From the NCBI GenBank assembly GCA_011390785.1, contig JAABRR010000022.1, positions 22,179 through 86,178 of the forward strand: a stretch of DNA of 64,000 bases. The letters are read 5' to 3'. The first letter of the stretch is position 1. Each line of letters starts with the position of its first letter. This stretch comes from Sphingobacteriia bacterium (lineage in GTDB: Bacteria > Bacteroidota > Bacteroidia > Bacteroidales > UBA7960). Positions 38,302 to 47,299 of this stretch are shown in pieces. The notes under the pieces were generated by a model that saw only the letters and a program-made list of their open reading frames with translations, was not told the origin of the DNA and made no database searches. The translations under genes and the position numbers were made by a program.

Positions 38302-39489
38302 TTAAAGTTCTGTATTGAATGCCAGGTAACTGACGCCCGTTTTTGTTTTTCTCTTTTTGTCAGGAGTAAAGTATTTCTTCAGTTGTACTTTTATGCTTAG
38401 GGGAAGAGAGATACCCAGATCTGAAGATTCCCTGCCAAGGTGATTGTCAATTTCCAGAATCAGTTTTTTTCGTTCCACAGGCCGGGTTTTACTATCTTCT
38501 GCAGGGGATAATGCGAAGCAGGCATCACATGTGGGGATGAGCTCAAAGACTTCTCCCAGGGGAAGGAAGAAGGATAAAAAACAAGCCACCAATCTACCGT
38601 AGCACTCGCCGGGGAGAAACAAGGGCATTTTCCATTCATCCTTTACGAATACCTGGAAATGATGGGTCCTCTCAATTTCATCCGAATATCCATCTATTAT
38701 AAATCCTTCATTCAGGCTGTATTTACCCAGCACCTGTTCAGGATAATTCTGCCAGGGTTGTTTATCCCCGAAATTCTTCCGGCATATGGTTCTTGCCGAA
38801 ACTTTCTCATTCAGCACATATCCCAGTAGCTCACAAATCCTTTGCAAATCACCTGAGATAGAAGCAGCAAAAGGCAGTGCATCCACCAGCCTGGAAAGGG
38901 GAGAGTTCTGGTTGCAGTCTTTTAATGCAGCGACCAGCAGATCTGCATATGTGGCTTCCTGCTGAAGGATCTGGTCAATGGGGCTTCCATCGCTGTTTTC
39001 AAGGGCCAGCTCCAGTAAGGGAATATAGCCAAGGTGATCGTTTAAATGGTAAAATAAAATATGACTGAGAGCAATATTTTGGTTAAAAAAGTGATCTTCA
39101 TAGCGTATCCTTTCTTTTTCTATTTCACAAAATGCATAGATGATTTCACTGTCAAAAGGATGAAAAAATTTCCTTGCATCGGTCTCTTCATCAGCAATTT
39201 TTGTAAAGAAATCGTCAAAGTCTTTTGTGCTTAGTAAAATGGCCTGCTCGCCAATATCATGGAAAAGCCTTTTGGGAAGCAGATCGTAAATTCCTTCCCT
39301 GTTGATGCCGATATGAAGAGTGTTGCCCTTAATGAAATATTTGTCTACATCATTGGCCACTCCTTTTTTGAAAGAACCGGAAGGCCGGAAAACCATCATG
39401 GTGTTTTCAGGCAGACGCGCAGCAAGCTTCTGAATCAGAATATCTGATTTCCATCCTTTCATGCAGCTTTCTATGACTTCGGTAACCAT
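38302..39489 (-). CDS. tssG: TssG-like baseplate protein
   Basis: A 395-residue cytoplasmic protein lying between the E1-like gene and tssK, where a TssG is expected. It shows MMVFRPSGSFKKG and GIYDLLPKRLFHDIG near 67-81; the LLP-x-LFH element recurs in T6SS baseplate wedge proteins. It also shows FLSFFLPLGEVFELIPT, similar to a region in Bacteroidota TssG proteins. I see no other candidate for TssG in the operon. The call depends on synteny and weak motifs and could be replaced by a system-specific baseplate protein. Confidence 0.5.
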   Translation of the reverse strand: MVTEVIESCMKGWKSDILIQKLAARLPENTMMVFRPSGSFKKGVANDVDKYFIKGNTLHIGINREGIYDLLPKRLFHDIGEQAILLSTKDFDDFFTKIADEETDARKFFHPFDSEIIYAFCEIEKERIRYEDHFFNQNIALSHILFYHLNDHLGYIPLLELALENSDGSPIDQILQQEATYADLLVAALKDCNQNSPLSRLVDALPFAASISGDLQRICELLGYVLNEKVSARTICRKNFGDKQPWQNYPEQVLGKYSLNEGFIIDGYSDEIERTHHFQVFVKDEWKMPLFLPGECYGRLVACFLSFFLPLGEVFELIPTCDACFALSPAEDSKTRPVERKKLILEIDNHLGRESSDLGISLPLSIKVQLKKYFTPDKKRKTKTGVSYLAFNTEL

Positions 39490-39521
39490 GGCAACAGTTT
39501 TTTCAATCGATTCAGTGCAAT

Positions 39522-40730
39522 CTACCAGGGCTTGTCTCCTGATAGTTCAATATAATAATCAGCTTTCTTTCCTTCTGCTCTGATGATGTCAAAAGCCGGA
39601 ACACCTATTTGCGACAGAGTGAGGTCCTTCCACTGAAAATCCTTTTTAATGAACCGGAATCCCCCTTCAGGAGACGGAAGCTTTACTACTTTTTCACCTT
39701 CGCCGGGGAATAATCCATTTTCGATGATGAAGTTCTCTATGCGCGATTCGGGCAGAAGCGTTTCTGTTTTTTTACCCCCGGGCTCGATCAGTATGGCAGG
39801 AACAAAGGCATTGCGCACATGAAACCCCTCTATCTTGTCTTTGGTGGCTTTCTCAGCTTTTTTGATGAAATCTTCTACCTTCATATTTGCAGAAAAACGC
39901 TTGTTTTCCATGATCGGCTCCCAGGTATCATGATGCTCACAATCGGGAAAATAATGGCAGAATGGTGGGGTGAAAATATCAAGATTCATTCCTTCATACT
40001 TTAGCAAACGTCCGCTCAGGGTTTGGCAAACTTCATAATCTTCGAAGATCTGACCATCAGTAAATCCGTGAATAATCTTCAGGGCTTCCTGAGCCTGTAG
40101 CGCGCCAAAGATGGATGCGCTGATAGGGGTAGTGGCAATACGACCATATTCATAGCTGAACTGTACAATATCGGGGCAACCCAAACGGTATGACAAATTT
40201 GCTTTTTCCATTTCGGAAAGCGAACAGGCATAGCACGATTTCCCATATTCATATACCGAAGCATTGCCGTCAAGGTTTTGAATGCCTGCATCAACCCACG
40301 ATTTGCGAAACCTAAAGGAGTAGTCATTTACCACGTACCGGGCAAGCCGGTTGTCGAGGCAGCCCAACACCACATCAGCTGCCCTGAAGTGGCCAAGCCC
40401 AACTTCTCTCTGTATATCTCCATTAATCCAGTGAACTTTTATGTCTTCGTTGAGCTCCCTGATACGCTCAGCTGCAATTTCACATTTGTATTTGTTCCTG
40501 GCAGCATCTTCTTTTCTGAATAAAACGGAACGGCACAGGTTGGTCTTTTCGATACGGTCAAAGTCAACAATTACAATTTTCCCTACACCCAGCAGAGCAA
40601 AGTTTTTTAAAACTTCGTTGCCCAGTGCTCCAGCCCCCACAACGAGCACAGTAGCATCCCTCACCTTTTTGAAATCAAACCATGAAATCAGGTTAAATAC
40701 ATCATCGCCAATATGTTGTTTTTTTTCCAT
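39522..40730 (-). CDS. E1-like ubiquitin-activating (ThiF-family) enzyme
   Basis: A 402-residue protein. Residues 10-245 are a ThiF/MoeB/E1 adenylation domain: GAGALG (32-37), VDFDRIEKTNLCR (55-67) with Asp56/Asp58 and Arg67, Lys80, and DNRLAR (126-131). The zinc-type CYAC (166-169) may pair with Cys258/Cys264. Cys185 (RLGCPD) lies near where E1 relatives place the acceptor cysteine, but this is uncertain. Residues 280-402 are an extra domain ending DLTLSQIGVPAFDIIRAEG, which looks like a beta-grasp or UFD-like domain. It should adenylate the C-terminal Gly of a Ubl, probably the 97-residue protein of this operon. No molybdopterin or thiamine genes are nearby. Confidence 0.88.
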   Translation of the reverse strand: MEKKQHIGDDVFNLISWFDFKKVRDATVLVVGAGALGNEVLKNFALLGVGKIVIVDFDRIEKTNLCRSVLFRKEDAARNKYKCEIAAERIRELNEDIKVHWINGDIQREVGLGHFRAADVVLGCLDNRLARYVVNDYSFRFRKSWVDAGIQNLDGNASVYEYGKSCYACSLSEMEKANLSYRLGCPDIVQFSYEYGRIATTPISASIFGALQAQEALKIIHGFTDGQIFEDYEVCQTLSGRLLKYEGMNLDIFTPPFCHYFPDCEHHDTWEPIMENKRFSANMKVEDFIKKAEKATKDKIEGFHVRNAFVPAILIEPGGKKTETLLPESRIENFIIENGLFPGEGEKVVKLPSPEGGFRFIKKDFQWKDLTLSQIGVPAFDIIRAEGKKADYYIELSGDKPW

Positions 40731-40753
40731 AATCTAATCAAACAGTTCTAAAC

Positions 40754-41716
40754 TCAATATAGTAACCTGTTGAGATAAATTCCCATTTCGAAACCAAAGA
40801 TCCTGCTGATAGCCCGTGCAGAAGGATCAGCAAAAATACTGTTGGCAGATCCCACGTATTGGTTTCTCATGTTGCTTTCAAATGCATCGCCGGCATCGGG
40901 TGTGGATGAAAGGTTACTTAGGCCATAATCAGCATTCACCCCAAACTTAAGGATCATTGACCTCGACAGGGGAATTGATATTCCTGCAGCACCTACCAGA
41001 GATACATTGAAATTGTTGTACCCGTTTTTGTCTTTGGAAACAGATTGATTGTTGTAAAACCCAAGTTCAGGAATATCATGTAGCAGAACATTATATTGCT
41101 CATAATATCCCTCGGCGGTATAGTTCCCACTTCCTGATGTGTTTGCATTAAGAAGGTAAGATAGCCTCAGTCCACCGTTGATATAGAAGCCAGGCTTGTC
41201 AACGTTGATGGTGCCGAATTCGAGCCTTACCGGTAGCGACAAGTAGAGGAAATTCACAGACTCCTGTAAGTTGTCAAGGTATAAATATTCCTGGTATGAA
41301 TCGTTATCGATATCCCTCGACATAAAGTCAGCTGTATAATCTCCTATACTAAGTTTGTTGCCCACGGTATGTATACCAAAACCAGCTTTGTATTTAAGTT
41401 TAGCGTTGATGGCTTTGAAATAGCCAAACTCCGCGTTAATACCAGCAGTATTATCGCTGGTCCAGCCCGGGGCCAGATCGTTGTTGAGTATATTGGTAAG
41501 GCCGGGGGAGAGTAAAACATAGTAACCCCAGATCGGGTATTGATAATCTGCCGCTTCAAAACGGGAAAGGGATGTTGTTTCAGCTTCCGCACGAATTTCA
41601 GCAATCTCAGACATTGGGTCGGATGCCATTACATTGCTGCCGGCAAACCAGCAGACCCATCCAAGCAGTGCACCAAGCAAGATTGAATTTTTATGAATTA
41701 CAGATGGATATTTCAT
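40754..41716 (-). CDS. Outer-membrane beta-barrel protein of the T6SS operon
   Basis: A 320-residue protein with a signal peptide (about 1-31, ending NVMASD). The mature chain shows the alternating beta-strand pattern of a PorT-like small outer-membrane barrel: AGINAEFGYFKAINAKLKYK, NFLYLSLPVRLEFG, KPGFYINGGLRLSYLL, FNVSLVGAAGISIP, MILKFGVNADYGLS, and a C-terminal aromatic strand ending NRLLY. It lies between the E1-like gene and the vWA/RING gene, with gaps of 23 and 59 nt. It could form the outer-membrane part of the secretion complex, since no TssJ lipoprotein is present. Confidence 0.75.
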   Translation of the reverse strand: MKYPSVIHKNSILLGALLGWVCWFAGSNVMASDPMSEIAEIRAEAETTSLSRFEAADYQYPIWGYYVLLSPGLTNILNNDLAPGWTSDNTAGINAEFGYFKAINAKLKYKAGFGIHTVGNKLSIGDYTADFMSRDIDNDSYQEYLYLDNLQESVNFLYLSLPVRLEFGTINVDKPGFYINGGLRLSYLLNANTSGSGNYTAEGYYEQYNVLLHDIPELGFYNNQSVSKDKNGYNNFNVSLVGAAGISIPLSRSMILKFGVNADYGLSNLSSTPDAGDAFESNMRNQYVGSANSIFADPSARAISRIFGFEMGIYLNRLLY

Positions 41717-41775
41717 AGTGCAAATATTTAAAGATTTTTTCTTTCTGGTTGCAGCTATATAGCTCTGATAGGTGG

Positions 41776-44292
41776 TTAATCCCTTTCATCATACCTGAAA
41801 ACTGTATTGCCCAGCTTGAAAGTGTCACCGTTGTATATATAGTATTCCTTGAATTGTATCATTTTTACCCTGTCGTTGATCATTGAGTCTTTTTTGGATT
41901 CGGAAACCAGTACCGGTGTGCGCTTGCCCTTGTCCATAAACATCTTCATATGCAGATCATCAAGGTTTTCGCTGTTGTCCCAATCCATACGTATTTCGCA
42001 TATTTTTCCCTTACCTATTTTAATATCGGGATACACTTTGAGCCATTTATGTATGGGAATGTCTTTGAGCTTGGTATCACCGCTCACCACGATCAGGAAG
42101 TAGTTTTCAGATACTACACGTATAGTTGAGATAGCACCTCCCAGGCCGCCACCATAGATCATAATGCTGAACAGTACAAAGCTGCTCTTTTCGGCATCGC
42201 TTACAATATATAGAATCAGGAAGCTGAAAATGATGGAGATCAAACCACCCAGGATACCGTGTTTGGCCATAATGGTGGTTTTAACGGATAGCTGATATCC
42301 TAACAGCGGCCCAAAAATTACCCATGGGATAATATCTACCGGGTAGGATGCTCCCATCTTTTTGAAGAGAATGATGATGATGCCTCCCACAAAAAATGCA
42401 ATAAATCCTGAGGCAAGTCCTGTAAGGCCACGCAATAAAAGGATGCCGGCTTTCTGCAGGTTGAAAGACTGGAACTCTTCAAGAATCAACAGGAACAGGG
42501 GGATGAAAAACCCGGTAAGTACACCCAGCAATATCATGGGACTGATCTTGCTGATAAACACCGCCTTGTCGAAGCCGAAGATGATACCTGCCTGATCATC
42601 AATTTCCAGCTGTGAACCACTAAGTTCTGCATAGGCAGGGTTGTAAAATACATCAACCATCCAGCCCACCAGGCCATTGAAAATATCAAGAGGCAACAGC
42701 AACTCGTAAGCAAGCCAAATCAGTATACCAGCGATCATACCGTTTACTACCCAGCTTAGGTAATTTCGTGCATTTTTCCGTGATAACGGATCGTTGATAT
42801 CAAAATAATACTGCTTGCCTTCGTTGCAACTTAAGCCATATTCCGGACACTGATGATCAAAGTCTTTCCAGCATTTTGCGTGTGTAATATGAGAACACTT
42901 CACTACTACCTTCTGCCCACTTTTTAGTTCACTGCCACACCAGGCGCACAGGCGCGATTCTTCATCCTTTTCAGGGGTGTATTTGGTAATGAATTTCAGA
43001 TTGAAAAGATAGTTGCCAAATAAAGGTATCAGCAGGTGAATAAAAATAAGAGCCACCAAAAGCAGGATTATGCCGATTCCGAGGCTGGCAAAGAGGTTTC
43101 TGTATCTCGATTCATCCTTATCTACCCTGATGATATAGGGTGCAATGCGGCTTCCCATGATAAAATCAACGCTTCCCTGTGCATTAAGTCCCTGGCTTTC
43201 ATCTTCAAGGTTGATAAGCAAAGTATGGCGGCTTCCATCGAAAACAGTGCCTGGAATATAATTCAGCTGCAGGGCAAAATCAGGGGTAACCAGACCGTAA
43301 ACACTGGTACCGAATATTTCTGTTATATCGTCACTGCCCCCGGTAAAATATCCTTCGCGGTTGTTGCTCGCCTGGCATATCTGCTGCAGTGTGATGGTGT
43401 CGGAAATGGGGTTTACTGTATCATCTTTATCTACGATGGCAATGGTAAAGACCCTGGTGTTATAACTCTGGCTGCTTCGTCTTAGCTGGCCCAGCAATTC
43501 TCCCTTTCCCACTATATGGAAATCGGGATAGGCATTTTGATTCTGGTATTTGGGGATGCGCCTTACATCATTGTCGCCATCGGTAAGCACAATGATATAG
43601 TTTTGAGCAGTTTGTCTTTCAGAGATGGATGTTTCTCTTTTGTAAGAAGGCTCGTTGCGGGGATTGGCAGTATTGATAATGGTTGCTGTGCTGTCAAATT
43701 CCTGCAGTTTCATGTAAATGGCATTATATAGCGCCGTATGCTTGTTGCGGGGATCGCCAATATAACCGATCCTGTTTTCCTTGAAAGATTCGCGGGTTAC
43801 AAGAATACTGGCAGATACATCGTTGTCGAACCAGGAAAGATATGCTGAACTATCAGGAAGTAACTCCAGCAGAGTTTCTATGGCTTCGTTGGCACGATCT
43901 ATCCTGGTGCGGGTCATAGATCCGCTTTTATCTACAAGAATAGAAACCGTGAGATCATCTGCATCGATGTATTTTTCTTCTCTGGTGAAACCATTTTTTT
44001 TAAGGTGAACCAAAGAGCCTTCCCTGTAAATAGGCTGATTGTCGCTTCTTCTGCCACCCCTGGTTTCCAAAACTTTTACTTCAATACTATCAGATATATC
44101 GAAATGGCTTATCCGGTTTGGGATGTTATCGTACAGATTGAAGTTCACCGTTACCACATTATTGGGTATAGTGTCAGAAAAAACAGGTTTCGCATAAAAA
44201 TCAATAGTTTGATTCTGAGCACCTGAAAACTGTCCCATCCCGGGAATGAGAAAAATCAACCATATAATGCGGAGGTAATGGTGGGCTTTCAT
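41776..44292 (-). CDS. vWA - RING-like - polytopic membrane - FHA-like protein (candidate E3)
   Basis: An 838-residue membrane protein. A signal peptide (1-25) leads to a periplasmic vWA domain with MIDAS DKSGSM (121-126), Thr186 and LTDGDND (236-242). TM1 (403-428) brings the chain into the cytoplasm, where a RING-like finger lies: Cys449, Cys452, Cys466, His468, His471, Cys474, Cys482, Cys489. The KCSHITHAKCW core is typical of RING; the last Cys pair is wider (x6) than usual. Six more TMs (about 511-722) follow. The C-terminal region (755-838: IKIGKG, YNGDTFKLGNTVFRY) resembles an FHA domain, also cytoplasmic. Prokaryotic RING proteins with TMs have been noted near Ubl/E1/E2/JAB genes. It probably is the membrane-bound E3-like partner and part of the secretion envelope complex. 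Confidence 0.85.
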   Translation of the reverse strand: MKAHHYLRIIWLIFLIPGMGQFSGAQNQTIDFYAKPVFSDTIPNNVVTVNFNLYDNIPNRISHFDISDSIEVKVLETRGGRRSDNQPIYREGSLVHLKKNGFTREEKYIDADDLTVSILVDKSGSMTRTRIDRANEAIETLLELLPDSSAYLSWFDNDVSASILVTRESFKENRIGYIGDPRNKHTALYNAIYMKLQEFDSTATIINTANPRNEPSYKRETSISERQTAQNYIIVLTDGDNDVRRIPKYQNQNAYPDFHIVGKGELLGQLRRSSQSYNTRVFTIAIVDKDDTVNPISDTITLQQICQASNNREGYFTGGSDDITEIFGTSVYGLVTPDFALQLNYIPGTVFDGSRHTLLINLEDESQGLNAQGSVDFIMGSRIAPYIIRVDKDESRYRNLFASLGIGIILLLVALIFIHLLIPLFGNYLFNLKFITKYTPEKDEESRLCAWCGSELKSGQKVVVKCSHITHAKCWKDFDHQCPEYGLSCNEGKQYYFDINDPLSRKNARNYLSWVVNGMIAGILIWLAYELLLPLDIFNGLVGWMVDVFYNPAYAELSGSQLEIDDQAGIIFGFDKAVFISKISPMILLGVLTGFFIPLFLLILEEFQSFNLQKAGILLLRGLTGLASGFIAFFVGGIIIILFKKMGASYPVDIIPWVIFGPLLGYQLSVKTTIMAKHGILGGLISIIFSFLILYIVSDAEKSSFVLFSIMIYGGGLGGAISTIRVVSENYFLIVVSGDTKLKDIPIHKWLKVYPDIKIGKGKICEIRMDWDNSENLDDLHMKMFMDKGKRTPVLVSESKKDSMINDRVKMIQFKEYYIYNGDTFKLGNTVFRYDERD

Positions 44293-44303
44293 AGTTAAGT
44301 CTT

Positions 44304-47201
44304 TTACCTGTTTCTAAACGATATGATTTCTTTCATACTGAAGGTCAGTGGCTCTGTAATAGATTGTACCAGTGGCTCCAGCTTTGTTCTTGAATACATT
44401 TTGAAATTTTGCTCAGATCGGTTGTAAATCAATATCACATCGATATTGTAGATCAACTCCCGCTCTTTAAGATATTGCTGTATTTGATTGTCACTAAGAT
44501 TGTTCATATTCACCAGGATAAGTCCCACAGGAATATTGGAAATGTTATCTGCATGGTTTTCGTCGTTATCAGAACCGGTTTTAACATCATCCAGGAAATA
44601 ATTAAATCTGCTGTCGTTCAATGGAATACGCTGGCCGGTTATCACTGCAGATACAATAGCAAAACCATTAATATTTGCATCTTCATTGAACCTTTTCATA
44701 TTGAGTATAAATTTATTGCTGAAGCTTACCGTATTGGCGAGTAGCAAATCGGATAGAGGGAATGACTTTTGGTAGTATTGGTCGGGCATCTGGTTAGAAG
44801 CGTTGCTTATAGCCCAGTTGTAAAGGTCGTCGAAATAGAACAACTTTATCATGTTCTCGGTGTTATTCATCTCTTCATCTTTTTTGAAAGAGAATATTCC
44901 CATCTCCCATTTGTCGGTACGGGGTTCAATTACGATAGCGATGGTTCGGTTTTCATGCCCATGATCACGAAACTGGTCCTGAACATTAAGGTCAAACCTG
45001 GATAAGAAAACGGAGTGTCCCGGATGGCTGTGTATCCAGGCTATCATGATGCATTCAAATCCTTTCTGGGCGTAATTTGTGAGTTGTGCTTCCAGGTTTT
45101 GGGCAATGTCGTTGCCAAACTCAATGTTGTATTTGGTAAATTTGGCATCTTTGCCCGGTGCGATAAAATCTTCGATACTCAGATCGTATTGTGTGTTGTC
45201 GAAAGGATTAAAATCCCAGCGGCCAATGAGAAATCCACCATGTTCATCAATATCTTCGGGATTGCTGTATGACATTTGCAGGTCTTCGAAGTAGCGGTAA
45301 GTTTTGATGATGCAATCTTTGTGGAAGTAAACTTTGCGAACGGCAGTATTTTCCCACTGATCTTTCAGGTCGATTTCATAGTATTGCCCTCCCATCCATT
45401 GTTTTATATGATCCAGCCCTTTGGCTTTCTCCATTATAGATTCTTCTTCCACAACCTCGATGCCATCCATATCGCTGTATGTAGTTTGTGGTGCAGATTT
45501 AGGCGTTGGTTTTTCTTCTTTCTTCGGGCGGGAATTCGGGATTACTGTTTTAGGTTTCGGAGCAGGCCTGTGGTAGTCTTTTTTGAGCATTTTTCTTTTT
45601 CTTCTCATCATGTTCAAATAGATAATAGCTCCAAACAAGAGGATGAGAACAGCCACTCCGAGGAGCACATATTGAAGGTAATTTACTTCAACATAAGGCC
45701 ATTGCGAAACCTGGGATTTCTGTATTTCAGGATCAATCCCTGATAATACTTCGGTTGCTTCATCCAGCCCGGATCGATTCTCAAAAATTGCTGCACTATA
45801 GGCTACATTGGCTTTTTCGCGGTAATAGTTTTCTGCTTCCTGCCTTAACTGGTTAATTTCATCTTTTAGTCTGTCACGTTCCTGTGCCATTGCTTCAAGA
45901 TCGTCGATAACCCGTTTCTTTACTGGTAGAGTAAACTCATTAAAGTTTTTGCCGGTATACGGGTTGTAATGGTTGATATCTTGCTTGCTTCGTTGATAGG
46001 AATCCACAAACTGATCGATCGTTTCCCTGAGAGCCCCGGTGCGCTGCTGAAATTCTCTTACTGTGCCAAGCATTGCAGATTGGTCAATAACCTGTTCTCC
46101 TATGCTACGGCCCAGTGCTTCAACCTTTCTTCTGAGGGATACATCGAATACTTCAAATAGTTCCTTTTTGCATCGGTTACCATGCTGTATATTATGATTT
46201 CCTATTTCACTGTTTACATTTCTTATTGTGGTGTTAAAAAGTACTATCTCTTCCAGCACAAGATTTTGCCAGATTTCGTATTCCAGGTTGAGGTTGATCC
46301 AGCATTGGGGGTCGGCTGCTTTCATACAGCTGTCTCTGTGGTTCCCAAATTTGTTGTACTCGCTTAAGGTTTTTAATTCGAGTGTGCTTCTTTTGATGGC
46401 TATATTTCGCCGGTGTCTTTGGTAAATGGGTTCAAACTCATTGCAGGGATCTAAGGCTGGCTGTGGAGGGGGTGTACGGGTTACAGTTGGTCTTGCAGGT
46501 TGGGGGTCAGGCTCTGGAATAATTTCTTCTTTCTCTTCTACAACAGGTTCGGGTTCAGGAAAATCGGCTACTACCGGGGTGGGTGAAGCTTCTGCTGGCA
46601 TGTGTTCATCCCTGATGGTATTAATAATTGAGTTAGGGATCCTGAAAAAAATGGGTGATGTGTAATAATCAATTTCTGCCCCCCGACGGGTTTTGCCCAC
46701 AACAAGAAATGTATAGGAAAACCCTGTCTGTGGCGAACTTAGCAATTTATCTACGTCAGTAATAAAATAATTCTCCGTGGAACTTTCGTTGCGAAAAAGG
46801 CTATATCCCCGGCTATATTCCTCCTTAAAAAAGATATCTTCAGGGAAGGTGAAAATCTTTTTATTTTTCACCTCTCTAAGATAAAAATCTCCACTGATAG
46901 ATGTTCCCACCTGACTTACCCCGTAACTTCTTTCAATGGCACTCTTAACTGCATCATAATTAAAGTTATCCACATCGATTAGCAGCAGACCGTAGTTGTT
47001 GTCAGCTTTATTCTGAAAACGGAATTTCAGCTGCAGCCTGTCGGGGTGTAAGTATCTGAATTCAGGAATAATGCCAGTACCAGTGGGTAGCTTGTTTGCT
47101 CTGTCTGCAACAATTACATCTCCCCTGGTATACAACTGTGCAGCAGAGATGCCTGGTAGCAAAAATAAGATCAATGATATTGCAAATATTTTTCTTTTCA
47201 T
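44304..47201 (-). CDS. Membrane-anchored JAMM/MPN isopeptidase
   Basis: A 965-residue protein. Residues 1-21 form a signal peptide and 22-505 a periplasmic part: a beta-rich domain (30-195), a Pro/Glu-rich linker (200-250) and a long helical, coiled-coil region (255-500). One TM (508-529) is followed by basic residues (533-542), so the C-terminal half is cytoplasmic. There a JAB/MPN domain carries a perfect JAMM motif: Glu653 (DEHGG) and H-x-H-x7-S-x2-D at His724, His726, Ser734, Asp737. Such Zn peptidases cut Ub-like proteins from targets. The 97-residue Ubl ends at its Gly and needs no trimming, so deconjugation is the likelier task. The gene starts 98 nt after its upstream neighbour. Confidence 0.9.
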   Translation of the reverse strand: MKRKIFAISLILFLLPGISAAQLYTRGDVIVADRANKLPTGTGIIPEFRYLHPDRLQLKFRFQNKADNNYGLLLIDVDNFNYDAVKSAIERSYGVSQVGTSISGDFYLREVKNKKIFTFPEDIFFKEEYSRGYSLFRNESSTENYFITDVDKLLSSPQTGFSYTFLVVGKTRRGAEIDYYTSPIFFRIPNSIINTIRDEHMPAEASPTPVVADFPEPEPVVEEKEEIIPEPDPQPARPTVTRTPPPQPALDPCNEFEPIYQRHRRNIAIKRSTLELKTLSEYNKFGNHRDSCMKAADPQCWINLNLEYEIWQNLVLEEIVLFNTTIRNVNSEIGNHNIQHGNRCKKELFEVFDVSLRRKVEALGRSIGEQVIDQSAMLGTVREFQQRTGALRETIDQFVDSYQRSKQDINHYNPYTGKNFNEFTLPVKKRVIDDLEAMAQERDRLKDEINQLRQEAENYYREKANVAYSAAIFENRSGLDEATEVLSGIDPEIQKSQVSQWPYVEVNYLQYVLLGVAVLILLFGAIIYLNMMRRKRKMLKKDYHRPAPKPKTVIPNSRPKKEEKPTPKSAPQTTYSDMDGIEVVEEESIMEKAKGLDHIKQWMGGQYYEIDLKDQWENTAVRKVYFHKDCIIKTYRYFEDLQMSYSNPEDIDEHGGFLIGRWDFNPFDNTQYDLSIEDFIAPGKDAKFTKYNIEFGNDIAQNLEAQLTNYAQKGFECIMIAWIHSHPGHSVFLSRFDLNVQDQFRDHGHENRTIAIVIEPRTDKWEMGIFSFKKDEEMNNTENMIKLFYFDDLYNWAISNASNQMPDQYYQKSFPLSDLLLANTVSFSNKFILNMKRFNEDANINGFAIVSAVITGQRIPLNDSRFNYFLDDVKTGSDNDENHADNISNIPVGLILVNMNNLSDNQIQQYLKERELIYNIDVILIYNRSEQNFKMYSRTKLEPLVQSITEPLTFSMKEIISFRNR

Positions 47202-47299
47202 GAGACAGATATTTTTTTATCCGTTTAGGATTTGATTTTATCAGGCCAGTCGACATCTACAATTTTGATATCAGAAAAAGCAAATCAAGTTGATGCGGT

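Noticed and set aside
39522..40730. E1-like gene as a thiamine or molybdopterin biosynthesis enzyme (ThiF/MoeB)
   Set aside because: No ThiS, MoaD or related genes are nearby, while E2, JAMM, RING-like and Ubl genes are in the same operon, and a C-terminal domain absent from MoeB is present.
46426..46665. Gly/Ser-rich open frame opposite the JAMM gene
   Set aside because: It mirrors the Pro/Glu-rich linker of the JAMM protein and is not a gene.
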